NCBI RefSeq assembly: GCF_003413745.1
Contig: NZ_QVID01000001.1
Coordinates: 1,984,001 to 2,048,000 of the forward strand
DNA length: 64,000 nucleotides
Direction: 5' to 3'
Source: Marixanthomonas ophiurae
GTDB taxonomy: Bacteria > Bacteroidota > Bacteroidia > Flavobacteriales > Flavobacteriaceae
Shown: positions 8,591-16,960 of the stretch, in pieces
How the letters are laid out: every line of letters starts with the position of its first letter
How positions within the stretch are numbered: position 1 is the stretch's first letter
The notes under the pieces: generated by a model
What the model was told of the DNA's origin: nothing
The model's database searches: none
Seen by the model: the letters and a program-made list of their open reading frames with translations, nothing else
Made by a program: the position numbers and the translations under genes

Positions 8591-9727
8591 ATGAAAAAGA
8601 AAAAGATGATAAAAAAAGCACTATTTAGTCTAAGTTTTATTCTTGTTTTAGTAGCGTGTTCTAGCGATGATAGCACAAAGCCAGAAGAAGAAACCAACGA
8701 TAGTTTTGACCGTCAGGCTTTATTAGTTAACTGGGCCGATAATATTATTGTGCTTTCATATGCTGCTTTTAATACAGAAACAAATAGCTTAGTTACAGCG
8801 ACAACTACTTTTACAGAAAATCCTACAGTTGGAGCTCTACAGCAATTGCGCGAAACTTGGATTGAAGCTTATCTTGCTTTTCAACATGTTTCTATGTTTG
8901 AAATAGGTAAAGCTGAAGCCCTTAATTATCGCAACCGTGTAAATGTATACCCTACCAATGCTTCAGAAATTGATGGATTAATTGCTGATGGAAACTACGA
9001 TTTTTCATTGCCTTCAACAATAGATGCGCAAGGGTTTCCAGCGATGGATTACCTAATAAATGGCTTAGCTTCTTCAGATGAAGAAATTATTACTTTTTAT
9101 ACTACCAATGAAAACGCTGAGAATTATAAAGCGTATTTAAACACCTTAGCCGAAACCATTTCAACCTTAACCGAAACGGTTTTAAATGACTGGAATAATG
9201 GGTACAGAGATACGTTTGTAAATAACACCAGTTCGTCTGCATCAGGATCGGTAGATAAATTAGCAAATGACTATGTTTTTTATTATGAAAAAGCGCTTAG
9301 AGCTGGGAAAGTAGGGATTCCAGCAGGAGTGTTTTCTAACGACCCACTTCCTGAAAAAGTAGAAGCTTTTTATAAAGAAGATATTTCAAAAATATTAGCC
9401 TTAGAAGCCTTAGAAGCATCACAAAATTTCTTTGAAGGAAAAAAGTTTGATGGTACTTCGAATGGTGAGAGCTTTAAAACCTATTTAGCCTATTTAAACA
9501 CGATTAAAAACGGAGAAAATTTAGGTAACTTAATCACTGCTCAATTTGAGACTTCAAAAAGTAAGTTAGAAGGATTAAATACTAATTTTTCACTTCAAAT
9601 AGAAAACGATAATTCAAAAATGCTGACTGCTTATAATGAATTACAACGAAATGTAATTTTATTAAAAGTTGATATGCTGCAAGCAATGGATATTAGTGTT
9701 GATTACGTAGACGCCGATGGCGATTAA
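8591..9727 (+). CDS. Imelysin family lipoprotein
   Basis: A 378-residue lipoprotein (lipobox VVAC-like LVAC, Cys23) with an imelysin/EfeM-type helical domain (about 40-370). Imelysins are surface or periplasmic proteins linked to iron uptake. The position usually holding the GxHxxE metal motif reads GFPAMDYLI (residues 148-156), so the His is replaced by Pro and the Glu by Asp; direct metal binding there is therefore doubtful. The C-terminus ends in an acidic VDADGD. An alternative start at 8606 would leave the signal peptide intact. It lies 3 bp upstream of the HTTM gene. Confidence 0.85.
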   Translation: MKKKKMIKKALFSLSFILVLVACSSDDSTKPEEETNDSFDRQALLVNWADNIIVLSYAAFNTETNSLVTATTTFTENPTVGALQQLRETWIEAYLAFQHVSMFEIGKAEALNYRNRVNVYPTNASEIDGLIADGNYDFSLPSTIDAQGFPAMDYLINGLASSDEEIITFYTTNENAENYKAYLNTLAETISTLTETVLNDWNNGYRDTFVNNTSSSASGSVDKLANDYVFYYEKALRAGKVGIPAGVFSNDPLPEKVEAFYKEDISKILALEALEASQNFFEGKKFDGTSNGESFKTYLAYLNTIKNGENLGNLITAQFETSKSKLEGLNTNFSLQIENDNSKMLTAYNELQRNVILLKVDMLQAMDISVDYVDADGD

Positions 9728-9730
9728 TGA

Positions 9731-11092
9731 ATGAGCACAACATTAAAAACATATTTCACGAAACAAACACAGGCCGCACCTCTTGCGGTCTTTCGTGTTT
9801 TTTTTGGTGTCATGATGTTTGTGAGTATCATCCGGTTCTGGGCAAATGGGTGGATTGAAAAACTATACATAACGCCTAAGTTTCATTTTTCATATTACGG
9901 TTTTGAGTGGGTACAGCCATTAGGGGATTTCACCTATGTTTTATTTGCTGTTTGTGCACTCTCTGCGTTACTGGTTGCTGTGGGCTTTAAATATAGAATT
10001 GCTATTATAGCTTTCTTTTTAAGCTTTACCTACATTGAGTTAATGGATAAAACCACCTACTTAAACCATTATTACTTTATAAGTTGCGTAAGCTTTTTAA
10101 TGATCTTTTTACCAGCTAACAGTTATTTTTCGTTTGACGCCAAAAACCTTAAAAAAGCTTCTTTCTATGTTCCAAATTGGACGATAGATTCAATAAAATT
10201 GATGCTTGCTGTAGTATATTTATATGCTGGGTTGGCAAAATTAAACAGCGATTGGTTACTAAAAGCCATGCCACTTAAAATATGGCTACCCTCAAAGTAC
10301 GATATTCCTTTCTTGGGAAATCTTATGCAGCAAGAATGGGTACATTACGCCTTTAGTTGGAGTGGTGCTTTGTATGATTTAGCAATTCCGTTTTTGTTAG
10401 TATATAGGCGTACGCGCTGGTTTGCTTTTATTGTAGTAATTATTTTTCATGTACTCACACGCGTATTATTCCCTATTGGGATGTTCCCGTATATTATGAT
10501 TGTAAGTGCATTAATATTCTTTGATGCCTCGGTCCATCATAAAATACTTCAGTTTATATCAAAAATAGTTAAGATTAATAAAGCTGAAATAGATAAGGAG
10601 ATTAAAACAGTATTTTTTAAAAAGAAGAAAAACGTATCAAGGATTGTCATTGCCGTATTTATAGTAGTACAACTGGTCTTTCCGTGGCGGTATTTAGCAT
10701 ATCCGGACGAACTGTTTTGGACCGAAGAAGGCTATCGATTCTCTTGGCGGGTTATGTTGATGGAGAAAGCCGGATATGCTCAGTTTAAAGTAAAAGACAG
10801 TGTTAGCGGAAAACAATTTCACGTTGATAATAGCGACTTTTTAAATACATTTCAAGAAAAGCAAATGAGTTTTCAGCCCGATTTCATTTTAGAATACGCC
10901 CATTTTTTAGGAGATCATTTTGCATCACAAGGACATAAAAACCTTGAAGTGTATGTAGAAAGCTATGTAGCACTCAATGGAAGACTCAGTCAGCCGTTTA
11001 TCGACCCTACGGTCAATTTATTACAAGAAAAAGAATCATTTAGACACAAAACTTGGATTTTAGAATTTAACGATGATATTAAAGGACTATAA
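9731..11092 (+). CDS. HTTM domain membrane protein (vitamin K-dependent gamma-carboxylase-like)
   Basis: A 453-residue polytopic membrane protein. Several hydrophobic helices span residues 15-270, including the family-typical LMDKTTYLNHYY and YLYAGLAKLNSDW segments; a further helix near 305-322 precedes a soluble C-terminal part (about 325-453). The HTTM fold is shared with vitamin K-dependent gamma-glutamyl carboxylase; bacterial members lack an agreed substrate. Position between imelysin (3 bp) and a TonB receptor (20-bp overlap) implies an accessory role in the same uptake system. Confidence 0.82.
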   Translation: MSTTLKTYFTKQTQAAPLAVFRVFFGVMMFVSIIRFWANGWIEKLYITPKFHFSYYGFEWVQPLGDFTYVLFAVCALSALLVAVGFKYRIAIIAFFLSFTYIELMDKTTYLNHYYFISCVSFLMIFLPANSYFSFDAKNLKKASFYVPNWTIDSIKLMLAVVYLYAGLAKLNSDWLLKAMPLKIWLPSKYDIPFLGNLMQQEWVHYAFSWSGALYDLAIPFLLVYRRTRWFAFIVVIIFHVLTRVLFPIGMFPYIMIVSALIFFDASVHHKILQFISKIVKINKAEIDKEIKTVFFKKKKNVSRIVIAVFIVVQLVFPWRYLAYPDELFWTEEGYRFSWRVMLMEKAGYAQFKVKDSVSGKQFHVDNSDFLNTFQEKQMSFQPDFILEYAHFLGDHFASQGHKNLEVYVESYVALNGRLSQPFIDPTVNLLQEKESFRHKTWILEFNDDIKGL

Positions 11093-13529
11093 TTTTAAAA
11101 CAACGCTAGTAGCATTAATCGCTTTATTAACAACTATAGCAGTTGAAGCGCAATATACGGTTTCAGGGAAAGTAGTTTCTGGAGTAGATAATACAGTGAT
11201 ATCTAATGCTGAAGTATTTATTTCTAACACAGGAGACGAAACTAAAACAGACGAAAATGGAATGTTTCAGTTTAATGACGTACCGTCCGGCACTCACTAT
11301 TTTGTGGTGTTTACCTATGAATATCAATTATTGGAAAAAACGGTTGAAGTTTCTGAAGATACTAATCTAGACTTTCAATTAGAGCCTTTAGGGGAAACCC
11401 TTTCTGAAGTGGTTATAAAAAAGCAAAGAGATAGGGTTTTTGCTTTAAAACAATTACGCCCGGTTGAAGGTACCGCTATCTATGCCGGAAAAAAGAGTGA
11501 AGTGATTCAAGTGGATAACTTAACGGCTAACCTCGCAACGGGAAATGCGCGTCAAATTTATTCGCAAGTGGTTGGGCTGAATATTTACGAAAATAATGAT
11601 GGGGGACTGCAATTGAATATTGGTGGTCGCGGGTTAGACCCCAACCGAACCGCAAACTTCAATACCCGGCAAAATGGATACGACATTTCAGCCGATGTTT
11701 TGGGGTATCCAGAAAGTTACTATACACCCCCAGCCGAAGCACTTCGCGAAATACAAGTGGTTCGTGGAGCCGCTTCATTACAGTACGGAACCCAATTTGG
11801 AGGGCTTATTAACTTCAAACTAAAACAGCCAAATCGTAATAAAAAAATAGAATTAGTTTCTAGGCAAACAATTGGCTCGTATGATCTTTTCAATAGCTTT
11901 AATAGTTTAAGTGGACAGGTAGGTAAGTTTGGGTATTATACCTATTTCAACTACAAAAAAGGAAACGATTTTAGACCAAACTCTCAATTTGACTCATATA
12001 ATGGGTACGCACATTTGGATTATCAACTTACCGATAAAACCAAGCTAACCGGAGAGTTTAGTTACTTATATTATATAGCCCAACAACCTGGAGGGTTAAC
12101 AGATACACAGTTTGAAGAAGATCCAACCTTCAGTAACCGAACTAGAAACTGGTTTGAAGTAGACTGGAAATTGTATTCTTTGATGTTGGAACATACGTTT
12201 TCAGAAAAGACAGATTTCAGCTTAACCTTATTTGCATTAGATGCTTCGCGTAAATCAGTAGGTTTTCGGGAAAATAGGGTTTCACAACAAGATAATCTTA
12301 CAGAGCCAAGAGAATTAATAGTGGGAAATTTCAATAATTGGGGCGCCGAAGCTCGTCTATTAACCCATTACAACCTTTTTAATACTGAAAATGTATTCTT
12401 AATAGGAGGGAAGTATTATCAATCTAAAAATACTAGTAAACAAGGGCCGGGAACAAATGACAGCGATGCTAATTTCAGTTTTGCTGAAAATGAATTCCCA
12501 GATTACAGACGCCAAAGTGATTTTGAGTTTCCGAACTTAAACTTGGCTGTATTTGGAGAGAATATTTTTAATCTCACTGAAACGTTTTCTGTAACGCCTG
12601 GCTTTCGATTTGAATATATTAAAACCGAAAGTATAGGTACGTATAAAAACATAAACCTAGATAATGCGGGGAACCCCATTTTAAATGAAACGATACCAGA
12701 TAATAGAACCTTCGACCGATCATTCGTTTTATTAGGTGTTGGTCTAAGCTACAAGCCTTCCAGAAGTATTGAAGTGTATGGAAACATCAGTCAAAATTAT
12801 CGATCTGTCACTTTTAATGACATTCGTATTACCAATCCGTCATTAACCGTAGACCCCAATATTACAGATGAAGAAGGTTTTACTGCAGACATAGGAGTTC
12901 GCGGTAGATTTGAAAAGTATGTATCTTACGACCTAGGTGCATTCTTTTTAGGTTATAATGATAGGTTAGGGGTGATTCTTCGGGAAGTAAGCGATATTGA
13001 ACAAGAACGTTTCCGTGGAAATATTGGAGACGCTATTACCTATGGCGTAGAAACATTTATTGATTGGAATATTTGGAATACGTTTTATTCTGAAGAAAAA
13101 AATATAAAATTAAATCTATTTTCAAATTTAGCTCTAACCCATTCAGAATATACAAAGTCTGAACAGACAAATGTAGAAGGTAATGAAGTGGAATTCATTC
13201 CCGCTGTAAATCTGAAGACAGGTTTAAATTTTGGGTATAAAAACTTTTTAGGAAGTCTTCAATACACCTATTTAAGCAAACAATTCACCGATGCCACTAA
13301 TAGCGATCGTGATTTTGAAAGCCAAAGTGGTATTGTTGGTGAAATTCCAGCGTATGATATACTCGATTTATCGCTATCGTATACCTATAAAATGTTTCAA
13401 TTAGAGGTTGGGGTCAATAATGTGTTGGATAACAGCTATTTTGTGCGAAGAGCCACAGGATATCCTGGGCCAGGTATTATCCCAAGTCAGCCAAGAACTG
13501 GGTATACTGGCTTACAAATAACTTTTTAA
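11073..13529 (+). CDS. TonB-dependent outer-membrane receptor (FecA-like)
   Basis: An 818-residue receptor starting inside the previous gene (20-bp overlap). It has a signal peptide ending near AVEAQ, a CarboxypepD_reg-like domain (about 28-110), a plug domain (about 140-250, with LREIQVVRGAASLQYGTQFG) and a 22-stranded barrel ending in the aromatic residue of LQITF. Such receptors import iron chelates or other scarce nutrients using TonB energy. The FecA-like plug and the neighbouring imelysin and DUF4856 genes favour an iron substrate; the exact ligand cannot be read from sequence. Confidence 0.9.
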   Translation: MILKDYNFKTTLVALIALLTTIAVEAQYTVSGKVVSGVDNTVISNAEVFISNTGDETKTDENGMFQFNDVPSGTHYFVVFTYEYQLLEKTVEVSEDTNLDFQLEPLGETLSEVVIKKQRDRVFALKQLRPVEGTAIYAGKKSEVIQVDNLTANLATGNARQIYSQVVGLNIYENNDGGLQLNIGGRGLDPNRTANFNTRQNGYDISADVLGYPESYYTPPAEALREIQVVRGAASLQYGTQFGGLINFKLKQPNRNKKIELVSRQTIGSYDLFNSFNSLSGQVGKFGYYTYFNYKKGNDFRPNSQFDSYNGYAHLDYQLTDKTKLTGEFSYLYYIAQQPGGLTDTQFEEDPTFSNRTRNWFEVDWKLYSLMLEHTFSEKTDFSLTLFALDASRKSVGFRENRVSQQDNLTEPRELIVGNFNNWGAEARLLTHYNLFNTENVFLIGGKYYQSKNTSKQGPGTNDSDANFSFAENEFPDYRRQSDFEFPNLNLAVFGENIFNLTETFSVTPGFRFEYIKTESIGTYKNINLDNAGNPILNETIPDNRTFDRSFVLLGVGLSYKPSRSIEVYGNISQNYRSVTFNDIRITNPSLTVDPNITDEEGFTADIGVRGRFEKYVSYDLGAFFLGYNDRLGVILREVSDIEQERFRGNIGDAITYGVETFIDWNIWNTFYSEEKNIKLNLFSNLALTHSEYTKSEQTNVEGNEVEFIPAVNLKTGLNFGYKNFLGSLQYTYLSKQFTDATNSDRDFESQSGIVGEIPAYDILDLSLSYTYKMFQLEVGVNNVLDNSYFVRRATGYPGPGIIPSQPRTGYTGLQITF

Positions 13530-13540
13530 TATGAAAGCGT

Positions 13541-13789
13541 TTATGCATTCAGTTGTTGTGGAGCCCAAGCGGCGCATAACATTCCGGGTGCAGCTTTATC
13601 AGGATTTGCGCAATCGCTTTCTTCGTATCTTGAACACGTTACGCAGTTTCGCTCGTCATTTAGCTTTGCTTTCATTTCAAAGTTATCGCAAGTGTAATGC
13701 GTATTCACCATTACTTTATGAACTGAACAAACGTCGCCTTCCATCAAGTTATCACAGTTTATACAGTTGTGTGCTAGTCTAATTGCCAT
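13541..13789 (-). CDS. Small eight-cysteine protein, tandem four-Cys modules
   Basis: An 82-residue soluble protein with no signal peptide and eight cysteines in two similar modules: C9-x2-C12-x8-C21-x12-C34 and C49-x2-C52-x7-C60-x11-C72. Each final Cys is followed at +3 by an aromatic residue (CDNF, CAAW). The spacing suggests two metal (Zn or Fe-S) sites. I do not recognise a named family. It is convergent with the TonB receptor, 11 bp away. The 57-residue protein at 48680 carries one copy of a related module. The opposite-strand frame over the same bases is read as a shadow. Confidence 0.72.
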   Translation of the reverse strand: MAIRLAHNCINCDNLMEGDVCSVHKVMVNTHYTCDNFEMKAKLNDERNCVTCSRYEESDCANPDKAAPGMLCAAWAPQQLNA

Positions 13790-13905
13790 AATATTATCTT
13801 TTTTAGTTACATAAAAATACAGCGGTATTCCTTTAGAAACAATTTAAATAGGTGTATAGGTTCTGTTTTGTTTTTAGATTGAATTAAAATAAACCTTTTT
13901 ATTAC

Positions 13906-13937
13906 TTAGCTGAACCAAACATTTAATTGTACATTTG
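13906..13937 (+). promoter_or_regulatory. guaB promoter
   Basis: TACATTTG at 13930-13937 is an exact TAnnTTTG element, with TTAG at 13906-13909 as a weak -33 element 20 bp upstream. It predicts a leader of about 54 nt before the guaB ATG. No purine riboswitch fold was recognised in the leader. Confidence 0.55.
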
Positions 13938-13995
13938 CACGCAATTAAACGGTAACTAATTTCCGGTTTCTTTTCGGAATAAAAATTTAATTGCA

Positions 13996-15468
13996 ATGAC
14001 CGCACACGACAACAAAATTCTTGGAGAAGGCCTTACGTATGACGACGTACTTTTAGTACCCGCATATTCTGAAGTGCTTCCTAGAGAAGTTTCCATCGAA
14101 ACAAAATTTTCTCGAAATATTACTTTAAACGTTCCTATTGTTTCCGCAGCAATGGATACCGTTACCGAAAGTGCTATGGCAATTGCTATTGCACGCGAAG
14201 GTGGAATAGGCGTTTTGCATAAAAATATGACTATCGAGCAACAAGCTGCCGAAGTACGTAAAGTAAAACGTGCCGAAAGCGGGATGATACTCGATCCAGT
14301 TACGTTGAAAAAAACAGCTACTGTAGCCGATGCACAAGCTACAATGAAAGAATACAGCATTGGTGGTATCCCTATTATTGATGATGAAGGGAAACTAATT
14401 GGAATCGTAACCAATCGCGATCTTCGTTTTGAAAAAAATTACGAACGTAAGTTGGAGGAAGTAATGACTTTTAAAAACTTAGTGACCGTAGCAAAAGGAA
14501 CTTCTTTAAAAGAGGCTGAGATTATTCTTCAGAAAAACAAAATTGAGAAACTACCGGTTGTTGAAGATGATGGAACCTTATTAGGGTTGATTACGTTTAG
14601 GGATATTACCAAACTAACCCAAAAGCCAACAGCCAATAAAGATCAATATGGCCGCCTTCGTGTAGCAGCTGCTCTAGGTGTTACTGCAGATGCCGTTGAA
14701 CGTGCTGAAGCATTGGTAAACGCTCAAGTTGATGCTGTGATTATCGATACCGCTCACGGTCATACAAAAGGAGTAGTTACTGTTTTAAAAGAAGTAAAAA
14801 AGAATTTTCCAGAATTAGATGTGGTTGTAGGTAATATTGCAACTCCAGAAGCCGCTAAATATTTAGCAGATGCTGGTGCTGATGCAGTAAAAGTAGGAAT
14901 TGGTCCAGGATCAATATGTACAACTCGGGTCGTCGCTGGAGTTGGCTTTCCACAATTTTCTGCGGTATTAGAAGTTTCGGCAGCACTTAAAGGAACGGGT
15001 GTTCCTGTAATTGCCGATGGTGGTATTCGGTATACTGGTGATATTCCAAAAGCGTTAGCTGCAGGAGCAGACTGTGTGATGTTAGGCTCTTTATTGGCAG
15101 GAACAAAAGAATCTCCAGGGGAAACAATTATTTACGAAGGACGAAAGTTTAAATCGTATCGCGGAATGGGTAGCGTAGAAGCTATGAAAAAAGGTTCTAA
15201 AGATCGCTATTTTCAGGATGTGGAAGACGATATTAAAAAATTGGTGCCAGAAGGTATTGTTGGTCGTGTGCCTTACAAAGGTGAATTGCTTGAAAGCATG
15301 ACGCAGTTTATAGGAGGCTTACGTGCCGGAATGGGCTATTGTGGTGCTAACTCCATTGAAGCGTTAAAAGAAAATGGAACGTTTGTTAAAATCACTTCTT
15401 CCGGTATTCATGAAAGTCATCCTCACGATGTTACTATAACTAAAGAAGCACCAAATTACTCAAGGTAA
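13996..15468 (+). CDS. guaB: IMP dehydrogenase
   Basis: A 490-residue enzyme of normal length that oxidises IMP to XMP, the committed step of GMP synthesis. The TIM barrel is interrupted by a CBS pair (about 95-215). The catalytic cysteine is Cys308 in [15 protein letters not shown], and the flap carries [12 protein letters not shown]. The N-terminal [15 protein letters not shown] is diagnostic. A single gene with its own promoter; its last codons form the left arm of a hairpin terminator. Confidence 0.97.
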   Translation: MTAHDNKILGEGLTYDDVLLVPAYSEVLPREVSIETKFSRNITLNVPIVSAAMDTVTESAMAIAIAREGGIGVLHKNMTIEQQAAEVRKVKRAESGMILDPVTLKKTATVADAQATMKEYSIGGIPIIDDEGKLIGIVTNRDLRFEKNYERKLEEVMTFKNLVTVAKGTSLKEAEIILQKNKIEKLPVVEDDGTLLGLITFRDITKLTQKPTANKDQYGRLRVAAALGVTADAVERAEALVNAQVDAVIIDTAHGHTKGVVTVLKEVKKNFPELDVVVGNIATPEAAKYLADAGADAVKVGIGPGSICTTRVVAGVGFPQFSAVLEVSAALKGTGVPVIADGGIRYTGDIPKALAAGADCVMLGSLLAGTKESPGETIIYEGRKFKSYRGMGSVEAMKKGSKDRYFQDVEDDIKKLVPEGIVGRVPYKGELLESMTQFIGGLRAGMGYCGANSIEALKENGTFVKITSSGIHESHPHDVTITKEAPNYSR

Positions 15469-15479
15469 TTTAGTGCTTC
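15445..15479. terminator. Hairpin overlapping the guaB stop codon
   Basis: GAAGCAC (15445-15451) pairs with GTGCTTC (15473-15479), and AAATTAC (15453-15459) pairs with GTAATTT (15465-15471), around a 5-nt loop. The left arm is inside guaB codons. It lies between convergent guaB and the OmpH-like gene and may terminate both. Confidence 0.6.
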
Positions 15480-15502
15480 CTTTATTTGTTTGGCATAAAA
15501 GT

Positions 15503-16012
15503 TTACTCTCCAGTTTCAGGGATAGTAACGCCTAATTCCTTAAGCACATCAAGTGTAAGGTCATATTTGTCGTCAAAGTACACAACCGATGCATCTGCAG
15601 TTAGTACTTGAGTATAACTACCTGCTTTAGCAACTTTATCTAAAGCTTGTCCTATTTTGGTATAAACCGGGCGCATTTTATCATCGCGCTTGATACCAAT
15701 AAGTTTATTACCGTTTTGTTGAAACTTAGCAATATCGTTTTCTGTATCTACTAATTCTTGTTGCTTAGTTTGTTTTTGTGCATCAGTAAAAGAAGCTTCC
15801 CCTGCTTTATAAGCTTCAATTTTAGCTTTATAGTCTGTAACTTTCTTTTGAAGATCGGTGTCCAGTGTTTTGCTATATGCTTCTACTTCTTTTTGAACAG
15901 TTTCTAATTCAGGCATTAGTGAAACAATATAATCTACATTAATGGTTCCAACTTTTGTTTGTGAAAAACCTGTAATACAGATAAAAAGAAAAATAATGTT
16001 TAAATATTTCAT
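15503..16012 (-). CDS. OmpH/Skp family periplasmic chaperone
   Basis: A 169-residue exported protein. The signal peptide ends near ITGFSQ; the mature part begins VGTINVDYIVSLMPE, the Skp/OmpH start, followed by a long coiled-coil region (about 40-120) rich in Lys/Glu/Gln. Skp-type trimers hold unfolded outer-membrane proteins during transit across the periplasm. It is shorter in its tentacle region than some paralogues but within the family range. It is transcribed alone, convergent with guaB. Confidence 0.85.
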   Translation of the reverse strand: MKYLNIIFLFICITGFSQTKVGTINVDYIVSLMPELETVQKEVEAYSKTLDTDLQKKVTDYKAKIEAYKAGEASFTDAQKQTKQQELVDTENDIAKFQQNGNKLIGIKRDDKMRPVYTKIGQALDKVAKAGSYTQVLTADASVVYFDDKYDLTLDVLKELGVTIPETGE

Positions 16013-16096
16013 GGTTATATTTTGTTTGGCGTAAAATTACATAAATTCTCTTAAATGACTATAAAAAGGATATGGTGTTACAATTAAGACATTGTT

Positions 16097-16339
16097 TTAT
16101 GATTTAGAATTATAAAGCTGTCCTCTATTGGGTTTTAAACGTTCTCGTATAAAATCCATTTTGTCTTTTGGGGTTATTAAAAAAGCCGTGCAGTGCATTG
16201 GGTTTATTTGTTCCGTATCGCAAGTAGTATTCTCCAAAGATTCTGTGGTTGTAAATTCTTTAAGGTGTTTAGCATGATGTTCGGCTATTTTGATAGCATT
16301 TGGGCCTCGAAAGTCCCATATTAGTTTAACTTGTTCCAT
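16097..16339 (-). CDS. Conserved hypothetical 80-residue protein
   Basis: A small soluble protein starting MEQVKLIWDFRGPNA with two His clusters (EHHAKHLKEF) and two Cys (C40 and C50, the second in MHCTAFLI). I do not recognise a named family. Its ATG overlaps the stop of the SRPBCC gene upstream (TAATGG arrangement), indicating translational coupling, and codon use matches its neighbours, so I take it to be real. No membrane segment or signal peptide is visible. Confidence 0.65.
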   Translation of the reverse strand: MEQVKLIWDFRGPNAIKIAEHHAKHLKEFTTTESLENTTCDTEQINPMHCTAFLITPKDKMDFIRERLKPNRGQLYNSKS

Positions 16340-16797
16340 TAATTTTTTGTAGCTACTGAAATATCTTTTTCTGCAAAATTTTTAAAGTCTTGCATGTATT
16401 TTTTAGATTGTTTTTTAAAAACTCTCGGCATAAGCCAAGCCATTAGCTTCATTCCGAAGCCTGAAAAATGAAACTCACTTTCCGAGATCCATTTAGTATG
16501 GTTCTTATCTATTTCTTCAAAATAATTTTTTTGAATATTATGCACGCCCTTAGCATCATAAGTAGCGTGAAATTCATGTGGAAAATTTCGGTTTAAAATG
16601 GTTTCGATTAATGCCATATCTCGTTTTCCCATTTTGTATTCTAATTTCATTTTAGCTCCTTCTTGGCCAGGTGTTCCTTCAAGTGTTTCATAATGTATAA
16701 GTCCTTTTTGCCAATGTTTTAGGTTTTGGGGATTATCCATTTTCTCGATAACCTTTTCACGGGGAAGATTAATTATAACTTCAACAGTATAGTTCAT
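16339..16797 (-). CDS. SRPBCC (START-like) domain protein
   Basis: A 152-residue protein with an SRPBCC/polyketide-cyclase-like fold across its length: YTVEVIINLPREKVIEKMD is the typical first strand and helix, and the C-terminal helix carries the AWLMPRVFKKQSKKYMQDF segment. These proteins bind hydrophobic ligands in a deep pocket; the ligand is unknown. It is coupled to the small protein gene downstream and divergent from the first PPIase gene. Confidence 0.75.
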   Translation of the reverse strand: MNYTVEVIINLPREKVIEKMDNPQNLKHWQKGLIHYETLEGTPGQEGAKMKLEYKMGKRDMALIETILNRNFPHEFHATYDAKGVHNIQKNYFEEIDKNHTKWISESEFHFSGFGMKLMAWLMPRVFKKQSKKYMQDFKNFAEKDISVATKN

Positions 16798-16892
16798 AAT
16801 CTTTGAAATTTATTACTAAAATACGCAATTTTCACAAAAATTAAACAAAATATATACACTATCGGGTTTTGTAAAAACGTTTAATGTCCGTG

Positions 16893-16922
16893 CTTGTTTA
16901 ACAGTACTTTTTTATACTTTTG
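16893..16922 (+). promoter_or_regulatory. Promoter of the PPIase cluster
   Basis: CTTG at 16893-16896 and TACTTTTG at 16915-16922 are spaced 18 bp apart and fit the TTTG / TAnnTTTG promoter pattern. They predict a leader of about 35 nt before the ATG at 16961. Confidence 0.6.
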
Positions 16923-16960
16923 CGACACTTCATAAAAAATAAACTAAAATAACTGTAAAA

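Noticed and set aside
13531-13782. Open frame on the plus strand overlapping the eight-cysteine protein gene
   Set aside because: Its translation is basic and low in family-like features, whereas the opposite strand shows two regularly spaced cysteine modules. Only one of the two can be the real gene.
13938-13995. Purine riboswitch in the guaB leader
   Set aside because: The leader is only about 54 nt and shows no three-way junction with the conserved purine-aptamer loops.
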